A DNA stretch of 64,000 bases from Rhodopirellula baltica SH 1 (GCF_000196115.1 NC_005027.1:1860001-1924000); one strand, 5' to 3'. Positions 1 to 9,329 are shown, counted from the stretch's first letter. Made by a program: numbers and translations. The notes: generated by a model not told the origin, from the letters alone.

Positions 1-1
1 C

Positions 2-910
2 AGGGCGAACGGCGAAGTCGATGTGGCGGTGAAGGTACTGCGATTTGAGCCGACGGATGGGCGGCGAGACCGTGAGGTTCCACTCAAGGTTTACTGGGAT
101 GGCGAACCGACACCAAAACCGGTCATCTTGTTCTCGCACGGGCTGGGTGGTTCGCGAGAGAACAACGCTTATCTCGGCGAATACTGGGCATCGTCCGGCT
201 ATGTTGCGGTTTTCATGCAACACGCTGGGAGTGATGAACAGGTTTGGAAGACCGCTCGTCTACGGCAACGAATGGCGGCACTGAAGTCCGCGGCAAGTTT
301 GCAGAGTTCGCAAGATCGGATCGAGGATGTGACGTTCGTCATCGATCAGCTCACCGTTTGGAACAAGCAGAAGTCCCATCCGCTGAGCAACCGGATGGAC
401 TTGGAACACATCGGCATGAGTGGTCACAGTTTTGGGGCGGTCACGACACTCGCGGTAGCCGGTCAGAAGCTTCCGCGGAATCGAAGTTTCGAAGAGACAC
501 GAATCGACGCGTTTGTTGCCTTCAGCCCCCAACCAGGAAAGGGGCTTCCCGCGGATCAAGGTTTCGGTCATTTGGCAAAACCGATGATGTGCATGACAGG
601 CACGAAGGATGCCAGCCCGATTGATTCTTCGTTTGATCCAGCGAAACGACGAGAGGTGTACGCTGCTCTGCCAGAGGGCGACAAGTACGAATTGGTTTTG
701 GATGGAGCGGAGCATTCCGCGTTTGGTGACAGCCGAGGCCTGAGGACCAGGAATCGCAACCCGAAGCATCACCCGGCGATTCAGCAAATCAGCCTCCGGT
801 TTTGGGACGCATATCTGAAAGAAGATGCATCGGCCAAGACGTGGTTGCAATCCGATCGGCCGCTATCGGAGACTGGTTTGAGTGACGTTGACGTTTGGAG
901 CTGGAAGTGA
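2..910 (+). CDS. alpha/beta hydrolase, dienelactone-hydrolase-like (5' partial)
   Basis: Probably a secreted or periplasmic ester or lactone hydrolase; the substrate is unknown. The reading frame is open to the left edge of the window, and the residues before the first GTG (position 23) read as continuous protein, so the true start and any signal peptide lie upstream. Seen: an oxyanion-hole motif SHGLGG early on, the nucleophile elbow GHSFGA around residue 136 from the GTG, and a C-terminal GAEHSAFGD segment that supplies the expected catalytic His. The order fits the predicted dienelactone hydrolase group of alpha/beta hydrolases. It ends about 115 bp before the next small secreted protein and shows no coupling to it. 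The fold is certain; the substrate is not. Confidence 0.8.
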   Translation, partial: RANGEVDVAVKVLRFEPTDGRRDREVPLKVYWDGEPTPKPVILFSHGLGGSRENNAYLGEYWASSGYVAVFMQHAGSDEQVWKTARLRQRMAALKSAASLQSSQDRIEDVTFVIDQLTVWNKQKSHPLSNRMDLEHIGMSGHSFGAVTTLAVAGQKLPRNRSFEETRIDAFVAFSPQPGKGLPADQGFGHLAKPMMCMTGTKDASPIDSSFDPAKRREVYAALPEGDKYELVLDGAEHSAFGDSRGLRTRNRNPKHHPAIQQISLRFWDAYLKEDASAKTWLQSDRPLSETGLSDVDVWSWK

Positions 911-1025
911 AAGCGAAGATATATTTGGCGGATCCGAACGATCCGTCTTGTTCCGAGGCGGTCGGATTTGCTAGCGGTGCACTTCGAGGATTCTCGCACG
1001 TGTTCCCGCGAAATTTGGTCGCATC

Positions 1026-1430
1026 ATGCTGGCTCGACACCACCGTTTTTTCATTGCTTCGCTTTTTGTTTGCCTGGGTTTGGCATTCGCTGACGCACCG
1101 TCCGCACAAGCTCAAATCACCACTCGAACGCAACTGGGAGCCCAGGGCGATTCGACTGCGAAGCTGTACGAGCGGTTGGTCAATCGATTGCACGCGACGA
1201 CTCAGCCCCAACAGGATTACCTGTTAGAGATCACGAAGCGAGTGAACGAGCGAAAGCTGGATTTGCGATTGGTCGTTGCGATCGAGCGTTATTCAATCCG
1301 CCGCGACTCGCACTATCCCTTTCCGTTCTTTGAGCGGGCACTGAAATATGAAGCTGCCAAACGCGGCATCACGTTGCCTTCGATCAAGTTGTATCAGGAC
1401 CAACCGATCGTGACCGTTCCGACTTATTGA
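1026..1430 (+). CDS. small secreted protein of unknown function
   Basis: A protein of 134 residues that I cannot assign to a family. It begins with a basic segment, a hydrophobic stretch (about residues 8-22) and an Ala-rich cleavage region ending AQAQ, which is a good Sec signal peptide. The mature part is about 105 residues, rich in Arg, Lys and Glu, probably helical, and ends in a Pro/Thr/Tyr tail. The ATG at 1026 is chosen because it directly precedes the signal peptide. It stands alone between a hydrolase and an antiporter gene on the same strand. Confidence 0.65.
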   Translation: MLARHHRFFIASLFVCLGLAFADAPSAQAQITTRTQLGAQGDSTAKLYERLVNRLHATTQPQQDYLLEITKRVNERKLDLRLVVAIERYSIRRDSHYPFPFFERALKYEAAKRGITLPSIKLYQDQPIVTVPTY

Positions 1431-1604
1431 GGAAACGGATCTATCAGCTTGCACGCTGGTTTTGACGGCTGGCAGGTGAATTTGGGTGAACATTCAGCCC
1501 ACACGGGCTGATCCATCAGCGTCGGTGCTGTCCGGCACTCGCATCGGCAGATATCCTGTGAGCGGTTTCTGTACTTCTCCATCTAAAGCCGACGCATCCG
1601 CCAC

Positions 1605-3539
1605 ATGGATTTTTTGATTTACCTCGCCCTCGTGCCCGCCCTTGGTGTGACGGCACAATGGCTGGCGTGGCGAACGAAGTTGCCCAGCATTCTGTTGTTG
1701 CTTCTGTTCGGAATTTGTTTGGGCCACTTTGTCGTCCAACCCGATTCCCTGCTCGCTGATTTGACCGGCGGCGACGAAACGGCCGGGCCAAACATTCTGT
1801 TTCCGTTGGTTTCGCTATCCGTCGCGATCATCATGTTCGAGGGTGGGCTGACGCTCAAACTCAGCGAACTACGTGAATCGGGTTCGTCGTCTTTGCGATT
1901 ATGCACGGTTGGTGCCGCGTTGGCCTTCGTCGGCAACACGCTGGCAATCCACTGGATACTTGGCTTCGCTTGGCATCTCAGTTTTCTGCTGGGAGCGATC
2001 TTGGTCGTGACCGGTCCGACGGTCATCGGTCCGTTGCTTCGCCAGGTCAAACCGAGCCGTCGAGTGGCGTCAACACTGAAATGGGAAGGGATCGTGATCG
2101 ATCCAATCGGTGCGGTGTTGGCTGTGCTGGTTTACGAAGAAGTCGTTCTGGCTCAATCCGCGCCTCACTTTTCCAGCGCGCTGAAGTCGCTCGCCATCAC
2201 GGGAGCAATCGGCGTTGGTTTGGGTGTCGCCGGCGGTGCATTGTTGACACAGGCACTTCGCCGTTACTGGGTGCCCGATCATTTGCACGGCGTGACGGCG
2301 CTGTCGCTGGCGTTGTTGCTGTTTGCACTGAGCAACATGATTGCGCACGAGTCCGGCCTGATCGTCGTGACGGTGCTGGGGATTTGGTTGACCAATCAAA
2401 AGCATTTCGATGTCGAGCATATCATTGAACTGAAGGAGAACCTTCGCACGTTGCTGATCGGTTGCTTGTTCATCGTGCTGGGGTCTCGCGTCAATCTGAC
2501 GGACTTGGCGACGATTGGCTTGCCGGGAATCGGACTGATCTTTGCTTTGATATTCATCGTGCGACCGGTTTCGGTTTATCTGTCGTTGCTGCGTAGTCCA
2601 CTGAACTATCGCGAACAGACGTTCATTGCCGGGTTGGCTCCGCGAGGGATTGTTGCCGCGGCGGTGAGCAGCGTGTTTGCGTTGTCGATGGAAAGCCGAA
2701 CCGATCTGAACATTCCAGGATCGGATCAACTGGCGACGGTCACGTTCTTGGTGATCATTGGAACGGTTGCGGTTTATGGAATCGCCGCCGCACCGCTGGC
2801 ACGTCTGCTGAAGTTGGCGGAAGAAACCAGCCGAGGTGTCTTGATTGCGGGTGCCGATGCTTGGGTGCGAGATTTCGCGGCAGAACTGAAGGCCGCGGGA
2901 ATCCCCGTCTTGCTGGTGGACACCAACTACAACAAAATCAGCCAAGCCCGAATGGCGGGGCTGCGAGGCGAATGTGCCAACATTCTTAACGAACACGCCC
3001 GCGAGGATCTGGATTTAGCCGGCATCGGTCGGTTGCTGGCGATGACGCCCAACGATGAAGTCAACTCGCTCGCTCTTCGTGAGTGCCGAACGTTGTTCGA
3101 TTCGTCTCGGTTGTATCAGTTGACATTCAAAAGCAAGAACACGGCGGGGCGTCGTGGACTGACCAAGAACTTGATGGGACGTGAGCTTTTCGGCGAAGGT
3201 TTGACGTTCACTCGCCTCTCCGAAATGCATGCTGCGGGTGCGAGTTTGAAAACGACGAAGTTGACCGAGTCATTCTTGTTCGCCGATTTTCAAGAAAAGT
3301 ATGGCGAAGTGACGACCGTGTTGTGCGCCATCACATCCGAAGGTGCCCTCAACATCAACACCGTCGACGCACCCTTGGTTCCCGCGGCGGGGCAGACCAT
3401 TTTGGCGCTGGTGAGCAGCACGCCGGTTCCGGACAAACACGCGGTGAAGGCCTCTAAGAAACGACCGGACCCCTCTCTGACCGACGATGCCAACAAGGAC
3501 GATGAGGCGTCGTCCAAAGACGGGGAGGCAAACGCGTGA
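1605..3539 (+). CDS. CPA1-family cation:proton antiporter with C-terminal nucleotide-binding-like domain
   Basis: Predicted inner-membrane Na+(K+)/H+ antiporter of 644 residues. About the first 400 residues are a dozen or so hydrophobic segments of the Na_H_Exchanger type, including the IDPIGAVLAVLVYEE segment whose Asp matches the conserved ion-binding region of NhaP-like proteins. Residues from about 405 to 520 read as a Rossmann-like TrkA-N/RCK domain (GVLIAGADAWVRDFAAEL, then VLLVDTN), followed by a TrkA-C-like region and a charged Lys/Asp/Glu tail. This suggests gating by a nucleotide or ion. The stop codon overlaps the GTG start of the next gene by 4 bp, so the two are translationally coupled. 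Antiporter function is well supported; ion preference cannot be read from sequence. Confidence 0.88.
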   Translation: MDFLIYLALVPALGVTAQWLAWRTKLPSILLLLLFGICLGHFVVQPDSLLADLTGGDETAGPNILFPLVSLSVAIIMFEGGLTLKLSELRESGSSSLRLCTVGAALAFVGNTLAIHWILGFAWHLSFLLGAILVVTGPTVIGPLLRQVKPSRRVASTLKWEGIVIDPIGAVLAVLVYEEVVLAQSAPHFSSALKSLAITGAIGVGLGVAGGALLTQALRRYWVPDHLHGVTALSLALLLFALSNMIAHESGLIVVTVLGIWLTNQKHFDVEHIIELKENLRTLLIGCLFIVLGSRVNLTDLATIGLPGIGLIFALIFIVRPVSVYLSLLRSPLNYREQTFIAGLAPRGIVAAAVSSVFALSMESRTDLNIPGSDQLATVTFLVIIGTVAVYGIAAAPLARLLKLAEETSRGVLIAGADAWVRDFAAELKAAGIPVLLVDTNYNKISQARMAGLRGECANILNEHAREDLDLAGIGRLLAMTPNDEVNSLALRECRTLFDSSRLYQLTFKSKNTAGRRGLTKNLMGRELFGEGLTFTRLSEMHAAGASLKTTKLTESFLFADFQEKYGEVTTVLCAITSEGALNINTVDAPLVPAAGQTILALVSSTPVPDKHAVKASKKRPDPSLTDDANKDDEASSKDGEANA

Positions 3540-4195
3540 TTGATCCGTTTGTTTTGACGGTCGTCTTCCTTCCGATCATTGGATACCTGCTACTGCTTTC
3601 GTTGATTCGCGTGAGCGGCCGAGTCTTGATAACGACTGGCGGACGTGATCTGTCTGCCCTCTTTTTCGCGATGGCCGGCATGGTTGCTGTCGGCCCGATG
3701 CAATTATTCTTTCCCAGTGCATCGGCGGCGCTGCTCGGGCCGTATGTTTGGTTACCGATGTTGTTGCTGTACGTGCTGATCTGCGGATTGGTGGTTTTGA
3801 CTCGCGAGCCTCGGTTGGTTGTTTACGGACGGACCGCAAATGAGCTTTACCCCGCATTGCTGCGAAGCGCTCAAGCGATCGACTCATCCGCGGTCGGCGA
3901 CGAGAAGAACGCTCAGGTTCATCTGCCGCAGTTCGGCGCCCACCTGAGGATTGAAGGGCATCAAGGATTTGATTGCGTGAGCGTTTTGGCCTTCGAGCCG
4001 ATGCTTCCGCTTTCGTTCTGGAATCACTTGCTCGGTCAACTGCGAGTCCAGGTGCGCGGAATCTCGCCCCCCTCGCCTCGTCGTGGCTGGGCAGCACTCT
4101 TTGTTGCGTTGGCGATGCTGTTTTTGCTTGTCCGATCGGTGATGGGACGAGGAGACCAATTCGTTGAAGGTTTTCGCGAATGGTTGATTCGGTGA
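3536..4195 (+). CDS. membrane protein of unknown function coupled to the antiporter
   Basis: A 219-residue protein with no family I recognise. The start is a GTG overlapping the antiporter stop (GTGA), which argues for co-expression and perhaps for a shared complex. Seen: hydrophobic segments at about residues 3-22, 40-58, 62-83 and near the C-terminus (about 187-203), with a polar domain of roughly 100 residues between the third and fourth. The topology suggests a soluble domain hung between membrane anchors. A role in regulating the antiporter is only inferred from the overlap. Confidence 0.7.
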   Translation: MIDPFVLTVVFLPIIGYLLLLSLIRVSGRVLITTGGRDLSALFFAMAGMVAVGPMQLFFPSASAALLGPYVWLPMLLLYVLICGLVVLTREPRLVVYGRTANELYPALLRSAQAIDSSAVGDEKNAQVHLPQFGAHLRIEGHQGFDCVSVLAFEPMLPLSFWNHLLGQLRVQVRGISPPSPRRGWAALFVALAMLFLLVRSVMGRGDQFVEGFREWLIR

Positions 4196-4926
4196 GCGAA
4201 CGATTGGCCCATGTCGCAACAAATCGGGGTTCGATCTGAATTTCTGTTGCCAGCCCAATGCCTCGAGAACGGTCGAGACAGTTTGGCGTGAAGCTCACAA
4301 AATGGAAGATTCGCATCAGATCCGCCAAGTAAATGGCCGATCAACCTTGCTGCATGGGCAACTGAGCCTAAAATGCACACAGCAGACCTTTTGAGGTCTG
4401 TTAGGTGCAGTCACATAACACCGGCAGAGGGTTCATTTTTCGGGCACGCCTGAATCACTCAAAGACTTGTGCAGTAGCACGTCGAGATTCACGCGTTTCT
4501 CCCAGCGGCTTCACTCTTGCCGCCGAGTGGCTGTAACCGAATTGGACCGGCAGGTCGGATCGATGGATCCAGCCTGTCGGTTTTTTTATGCGCCGACAGA
4601 ACCGAAGCATTCGTTCCGTCACCGATCCGACTTTTCGCGTGTTCGACGAATGGGGTGGAATTCGCTGGCTCCGGACGGATTCGGAGGCGATTTGACGGCG
4701 TTTGTCCGCGAGCGAGGGGCGGAGAATGATCCTTCGATCGCTGTTGATGCAGCAAAAATCAGTGTCGGGCTCGCTTACCCCTCTCGTTAGTCGCACAACG
4801 GATTAGACTGGGGCGGTCGGATTCTGGGGGTGGAATCCCGTTTCGATTCCATGACGACGTTGTCCGCTGCGGCCATTGTCGTACAGCTCTTTGCAACCGT
4901 TCCCGTATCTTGCTGCATCTCGCGAC
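4196..4926. other. long intergenic region with hairpin and terminator
   Basis: About 730 bp without a convincing protein gene; the short open frames here lack coding character. It holds a perfect 7-bp inverted repeat with a TTTG loop (4383-4400), a small GTGC/GCAC hairpin near 4471-4482 and the strong terminator at 4546-4587. The rest up to the Wzz-like gene is probably its promoter and leader. A small RNA ending at the terminator is possible. Confidence 0.6.
4546..4587 (+). terminator. Rho-independent terminator
   Basis: The arms ACCGGCAGG (4546-4554) and CCTGTCGGT (4573-4581) pair over 9 bp with one G-U. Inside them GGATC and GATCC pair over 5 bp around a GATG loop, and the stem is followed by seven T residues. 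It lies about 350 bp after the nearest upstream stop codon, so it either ends a long 3' untranslated region or an unannotated small RNA. Confidence 0.8.
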
Positions 4927-6579
4927 ATGAATGAACGCTCCTTTGCCGAAGCCGATCATTTTCGCCCACTGCGATTGAGTGATCTCTGGCGTGCAATCAA
5001 TCGCCATCGATGGTCAGTCGTCATTTGCACGCTGCTCCTGCTGCCCGTGCTGGCGTTTTGCGTCTTCCTGATTCCGGCTCAGTTTGATTCCTATTCGCAA
5101 CTGCTGATCCGGTTGGGGCGCGGTGCGGTGTCGATGGATCAAACCGCGACACTCTCGCCAACCGTCTCGCTGCAAGACAGTCGCGCATCACAGGTCAACA
5201 GCGTTCGCGAAATGTTGCAATCTCGCGCGATCGCCAAGAAGGTCGTCGATGAAGTTGGTGTCGATCGTATTTTGGAACCACACAGTTTGCTTTCCAAGTC
5301 GATGCAGCAACTCGGTTCGCTGCTCCCCAGTGGTGAAACCAAACCCATGGGCGATCTGTCCGCTGAACAGGTGGAGAGCCAAATCGCGGAAGAGATGGCA
5401 ATCAACAAGTTCCAAGAATCAATGAACCTGTTCATGGCAAAGGATGCCTACACAATTGACTTGGAAGTTCGCACCGAGGATCCATTCCTTTCGCGAGATT
5501 TGCTGAACGCGTTGGTTCACGTTTATCGCGAGCACCATGCGATGGCCCATAGCTCGTCGGGTTCGTCCGAGTTCTTCGAGGAGCAATCAAAGATCGCTTA
5601 CAAACGAGCGATGGATGCAAAGGAAAAACTTCGCATCGCGAAAACGGAACGCGGGATCATCGACATCGGATCGGCTCAGTCGGCACTTCGTTCGTTGCTC
5701 AGTCAAGTTGAAAGCAACCTTGTCGATGTCGAACACGAACTCGCATCGATGAGTTCCCAGCGGGATCGATTGGTAGAACAGATCGAGCAGCAACCAGAAA
5801 CCTTGCAAACACAAACCATTCGTGGCATTCCGAAGGCGACGGGCGATTCGATGCGGCAAGCGTTGTATGACCTGGAAGTTCGGTACAAGGAGCAGTCGGT
5901 CAAACTCAGCGAAGATCATCCGAAGTTGAAGGTGCTTCGAGAGCAGCTGGCTGCTGCGACCGAGATCGCTCAATCGGAACAAGGCGAGCGGCCTCAGACG
6001 ACCGAGTCCACCAACCCGTTGAGGCAAGCCTTGATGATGTCGTGGCAGCAAACCAGCACGACTCTTGCCGGATTGGAATCCAAACGAAAAAACTTGGTAT
6101 CGCAAGCCGAGTCGCTGCACGAGGAGCTCAAGCAACTCAATCGTGACGAAGTTCATCTGGCAGAACTGAGTTGGGAAACCGATTTGGCCGAAGCCGAGTA
6201 CATGCGGACAGCGGAGAATCGTGACAATGCCCGGCTGATCGATCAATTGTCATCGGGGGCCGTCAGCGAAATCGCCGTCGTTCAGGAACCTTCGCTGGGA
6301 CTGAAAAAAGTCAAACCTAAACGGTCAATCCTTTTGGTCTTAGCGGCGATGTTGGCGTTCGGTTTTGGCATCGTTCAGGCGTTGCTCCGCGGCCTGCTCT
6401 TGTCGCCTCATTCGGCGGATTTGGATGCTAGCCGCAATCCACCGACTCGCCGCCGAAGCGATGCGGGTCACGGCCGATATCGTGGATCAGACAGCGTTCG
6501 AGGATTCAACAAGCCACCTGAATCGGAGCCCGCGATGGAGTCCGAGGAAAATGGTGGGTTGACGGCGGTCCCTCGCTGA
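4927..6579 (+). CDS. Wzz/GumC-like polysaccharide chain-length determinant protein
   Basis: Predicted inner-membrane polysaccharide co-polymerase that sets chain length or aids export of a surface polysaccharide. Seen: a cytoplasmic N-terminus with the LSDLWRAINRHRW pattern typical before TM1, TM1 at about residues 31-51, a long periplasmic region with heptad-rich coiled coil (about 185-420), and a second TM near residues 463-485. A cytoplasmic Arg/Ser/Pro-rich tail of about 65 residues follows. No Walker A kinase domain is attached, so a separate kinase, if any, lies elsewhere. The ATG at 4927 is preferred to an upstream TTG at 4876 because the family begins shortly before this hydrophobic segment. 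The next genes are a GT4 glycosyltransferase and a NodB-like deacetylase, which fits an exopolysaccharide locus. Confidence 0.82.
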   Translation: MNERSFAEADHFRPLRLSDLWRAINRHRWSVVICTLLLLPVLAFCVFLIPAQFDSYSQLLIRLGRGAVSMDQTATLSPTVSLQDSRASQVNSVREMLQSRAIAKKVVDEVGVDRILEPHSLLSKSMQQLGSLLPSGETKPMGDLSAEQVESQIAEEMAINKFQESMNLFMAKDAYTIDLEVRTEDPFLSRDLLNALVHVYREHHAMAHSSSGSSEFFEEQSKIAYKRAMDAKEKLRIAKTERGIIDIGSAQSALRSLLSQVESNLVDVEHELASMSSQRDRLVEQIEQQPETLQTQTIRGIPKATGDSMRQALYDLEVRYKEQSVKLSEDHPKLKVLREQLAAATEIAQSEQGERPQTTESTNPLRQALMMSWQQTSTTLAGLESKRKNLVSQAESLHEELKQLNRDEVHLAELSWETDLAEAEYMRTAENRDNARLIDQLSSGAVSEIAVVQEPSLGLKKVKPKRSILLVLAAMLAFGFGIVQALLRGLLLSPHSADLDASRNPPTRRRSDAGHGRYRGSDSVRGFNKPPESEPAMESEENGGLTAVPR

Positions 6580-6659
6580 ACGAATTTTTCCGTAGAATAG
6601 GCGAGACCTTTGCTCGTTTGCCCCAACTTCCTCGCTGACCCACGGCGCCCATCATCGCC

Positions 6660-8054
6660 ATCCGAATCCTAGCCGTTCACAGCTACTACCGCCTTCGCGG
6701 CGGTGAGGATGTTGTATTTGATGCGGAAACGCAGTTGCTGGAATCGTATGGCCACGATGTCACTCGATTCACACGGATGAATGATTCCATGTCGGGCGCG
6801 GGAGCATTGGCGAACGCTAGAAAAACCATTTGGAACCACGGCATCGCGGACGAAATTCGCGATGTTGTGAATTCCAAGCAAATTGACGTCGTTCATTTCC
6901 ACAACACGTTCCCCGCGATGTCACCGGCGGCGATCAAGTCCGCTCATGATGCGGGTGCCGCGACTGTGCTGACGCTGCATAACTCGCGAATTCTGTGTCC
7001 CAAGGCGGTTTGTTTCCGGGACGGGCAACCCTGCACGGCTTGCGTTACGAAAAGCTTTGCGACGCCCGCGATTCGGCACGCATGTTTTCATGAGAACCGA
7101 TTGGCGTCGGGAGTGGTTGCCGTCAAAAATTGGCTGCATCGAAGTCGAAAGACTTATCAGCGGTCACTCAATTTGGCCATCGCACCCACTGAGTTTGTCA
7201 AAAAACGATACGAGGATTCGGGGCATCCAATGCCACCGATCGTTGTCAAACCTCACTTCGTCGAATCCGATTTGCCACTTGGAGAAGGCGATGGCGGCTA
7301 CGCTCTATTCGTCGGTCGGTTGAGCGAGGAAAAGGGATTGAAGGTGTTGTTGGATGCTTGGGATCGTCTGACCCAGCCCATACCTTTGAAGATCATTGGT
7401 GATGGACCACTCCAGCATTTGTTGGATGTGCCGCAAGAGAACGTCGAATATCTCGGACGCTTGGATCAAGATGCGGTCTACAGAACGATGGCAGACGCGG
7501 CGATTTTGATTTTGCCTTCTCACTGTGCCGAGTCGTTTGGCCGAGTTGTCGTCGAAGCGTTCGCTTGCGGAACACCGGTTGTCTGTGCGAACCAAGGCGG
7601 ACAAGCTGAATTGGTGCATCCTGGTGTCGGCGCGTTGTTTGAAAGCGGTAACGCGAGCGAGTTGGCATCAGTGGTGGATCGGTTCGTTGAGAACGCAGAA
7701 GAGACCATTGCGATGCGCGATGCGGCTCGCTCGGAGTTCGTTTCCAAGTACACGGCCGAGATCAATCATGCTCAACTGCTCGACATCTACCATCAGGCAC
7801 TGATCCTGCGTGGGCGGACTGATTTGAGTCGGCTGACGGATCCCGATTTGCGAGTCGATCCGAAACACGCCCGGACTCCGTCGCACTCAGGTTCGTCAAC
7901 AAGAGATTCTCAACACGCGAATCTTCCGCTTAACCAATCATCGACCTTTGCCAACGACAATGCCCCCGAATCCGAACAGTCCCATGACACCGAATCGATG
8001 CGTGGTCACGACGAGCTGGGACGACGGGCATCCTCTGGATCACCGCTTGGCTGA
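6660..8054 (+). CDS. GT4-family glycosyltransferase with no canonical start codon
   Basis: Predicted cytoplasmic retaining sugar transferase (GT-B fold) for surface polysaccharide synthesis. Seen: VDVVHFHNTFP in the acceptor half, VGRLSEEKGL at the start of the donor half, and the E-x7-E type motif in AESFGRVVVEAFACGTPVV. The conserved family N-terminus (RILAVHSYYRLRGGED) is encoded from 6660, but the frame contains no ATG, GTG or TTG between an in-frame TGA at 6636-6638 and a TTG at 6735. An ATC at 6660 occupies the place where MRILAVH would begin. Starting at 6735 would remove the GGED nucleotide-sugar loop. The C-terminal tail of about 60 residues is low-complexity and overlaps the next gene. 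Function is confident; the initiation site is not. Confidence 0.8.
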   Translation: MRILAVHSYYRLRGGEDVVFDAETQLLESYGHDVTRFTRMNDSMSGAGALANARKTIWNHGIADEIRDVVNSKQIDVVHFHNTFPAMSPAAIKSAHDAGAATVLTLHNSRILCPKAVCFRDGQPCTACVTKSFATPAIRHACFHENRLASGVVAVKNWLHRSRKTYQRSLNLAIAPTEFVKKRYEDSGHPMPPIVVKPHFVESDLPLGEGDGGYALFVGRLSEEKGLKVLLDAWDRLTQPIPLKIIGDGPLQHLLDVPQENVEYLGRLDQDAVYRTMADAAILILPSHCAESFGRVVVEAFACGTPVVCANQGGQAELVHPGVGALFESGNASELASVVDRFVENAEETIAMRDAARSEFVSKYTAEINHAQLLDIYHQALILRGRTDLSRLTDPDLRVDPKHARTPSHSGSSTRDSQHANLPLNQSSTFANDNAPESEQSHDTESMRGHDELGRRASSGSPLG

Positions 8055-8775
8055 TCTTCTGGTCCGCTACGACTTGGCGGCCACGTTCTACATCCCTCGC
8101 AAATCTCAACTGGAGACCTTGCCAGAGGAGAAAATTCGCGAGCTCAGCCAGCGGTTTGAGATTGGGGCTCACACGATGGATCATCTGGCGCTCACGACTT
8201 TGCCGGATGTGGAAGCTGAACGCCAAATTCACGACAGCGGAGTTTGGGTAGCCGATGTGACCGGTCGGCCCTGCAAGATGTTTTGCCCGCCGTTGGGCAA
8301 ATTTCAGCGAGAACACGTCAACGCGATCGCTCGTCATGGTTTCACCGGATATCGGACGGTGGAATTGTTGCGGTGCGATCCGCCCAAACGTCGGGTACGA
8401 GGCGACTACGTCCGCGGCGACAAGGGATGGGAATTGTCGTCCATGACGACTTCCGTGCAGGCTCACCCGCACCCGAGATCGGCGTACCTTCGCAATGCAA
8501 TGAAGCGAGCCGCGTGGGGACCGTTTCAAAGGGCATGGAAATTGTCCGGAAAGACGACTTGGGTCGGGATGGCCGAGATGATGTTGCAGGAAGCGGTACG
8601 AACGGGTGGTGTGTTCCATTTGTGGGGCCATAGCTGGGAAATCGAAGCGAACGACCAGTGGCAAAACCTCGAGAAGGTGTTTGAAACGCTGGCAAACGCG
8701 GTTCAGTCGGGGAACGCCGTCACCGCGACCAACGGAGAAATTTGTTCGTGTGAAAACCCCGCTTCCCTTTTTTGA
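7984..8775 (+). CDS. NodB-like polysaccharide deacetylase
   Basis: Predicted metal-dependent deacetylase of the CE4/NodB fold, acting on N- or O-acetylated sugars. Seen: the catalytic motif-1 pair SWDDGH near the N-terminus, the metal-binding GAHTMDH motif around residue 62, and the motif-3-like CPPLGKF segment. Near the C-terminus FHLWGHSWEIE gives the late Leu-x-His. There is no signal peptide, which suggests a cytoplasmic or precursor-level substrate. The ATG at 7984 is preferred; an ATG at 7960 and a TTG at 7948 are also in frame. It overlaps the preceding glycosyltransferase in another frame by about 70 bp, so the two are probably co-transcribed. Confidence 0.85.
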   Translation: MTPNRCVVTTSWDDGHPLDHRLADLLVRYDLAATFYIPRKSQLETLPEEKIRELSQRFEIGAHTMDHLALTTLPDVEAERQIHDSGVWVADVTGRPCKMFCPPLGKFQREHVNAIARHGFTGYRTVELLRCDPPKRRVRGDYVRGDKGWELSSMTTSVQAHPHPRSAYLRNAMKRAAWGPFQRAWKLSGKTTWVGMAEMMLQEAVRTGGVFHLWGHSWEIEANDQWQNLEKVFETLANAVQSGNAVTATNGEICSCENPASLF

Positions 8776-8894
8776 CAACTCGCATAGAGTTAAATAGGCG
8801 ACGGGTGGAATCAGACGCACCGCTGGGAGGTTTCTTCGTCGCCAAATATTGATGCGACTCCTCCGACCGCGAACACACGACACACCATTCGAAC

Positions 8895-9329
8895 ATGCCG
8901 AACGAGCAGGACATTTACGAAGAACACGTGCTGGATCACTACGAAGACCCGTACCACCGTGGGACTTTGGAATCCGCCAGCCACATGCATGAGGGGAACA
9001 ACCCGCTGTGTGGCGATCGGATCGTGATCACGCTGAAATTGGACGATTCGGGAAAAGTCGCTGAGGCTTGGTTCGAAGGCGAAGGTTGCGTGATCAGTCA
9101 AGCTTCCGCGTCGATGTTGATTGAGCGGATGGAAGGCAAGACGATCGAAGAGGTGAAGGCGTTCACCGCCGAAGAAATGTTGGAGTTGTTTGGACCAAAG
9201 TTGACGCCCAACCGACAGAAGTGCTGCCTTCTTTCGTGGAAGATTCTTCAGTCCGCGTTGCATTCACCCATCGACGAAGACGGTGATTCGTCCGCACCGG
9301 GCGGCCCATCGCTCGGGGAAGAACAGTGA
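8895..9329 (+). CDS. sufU: SufU-like Fe-S cluster assembly / zinc-dependent sulfurtransferase protein
   Basis: Accepts sulfur from SufS in the SUF pathway of iron-sulfur cluster assembly. The 144-residue protein shows the NifU/IscU-like fold with the three expected cysteines: Cys39 in NPLCGD (with Asp41), Cys65 in GEGCVIS, and Cys110 or Cys111 in RQKCC. The insertion between the second and third cysteines is of the SufU rather than the IscU type. The stop overlaps the GTG start of the cysteine desulfurase (GTGA), so the two are translationally coupled, as expected for partner proteins. Confidence 0.9.
   Translation: MPNEQDIYEEHVLDHYEDPYHRGTLESASHMHEGNNPLCGDRIVITLKLDDSGKVAEAWFEGEGCVISQASASMLIERMEGKTIEEVKAFTAEEMLELFGPKLTPNRQKCCLLSWKILQSALHSPIDEDGDSSAPGGPSLGEEQ

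Noticed and set aside
2070-2996. Minus-strand open frame of about 300 codons inside the antiporter gene
   Set aside because: It is rich in Gln, Arg and His with no family pattern and mirrors the coding frame of a well-supported plus-strand gene.
4467-4790. Open frame of about 107 codons before the Wzz-like gene
   Set aside because: It spans a strong terminator and has no family resemblance or ribosome-binding site.
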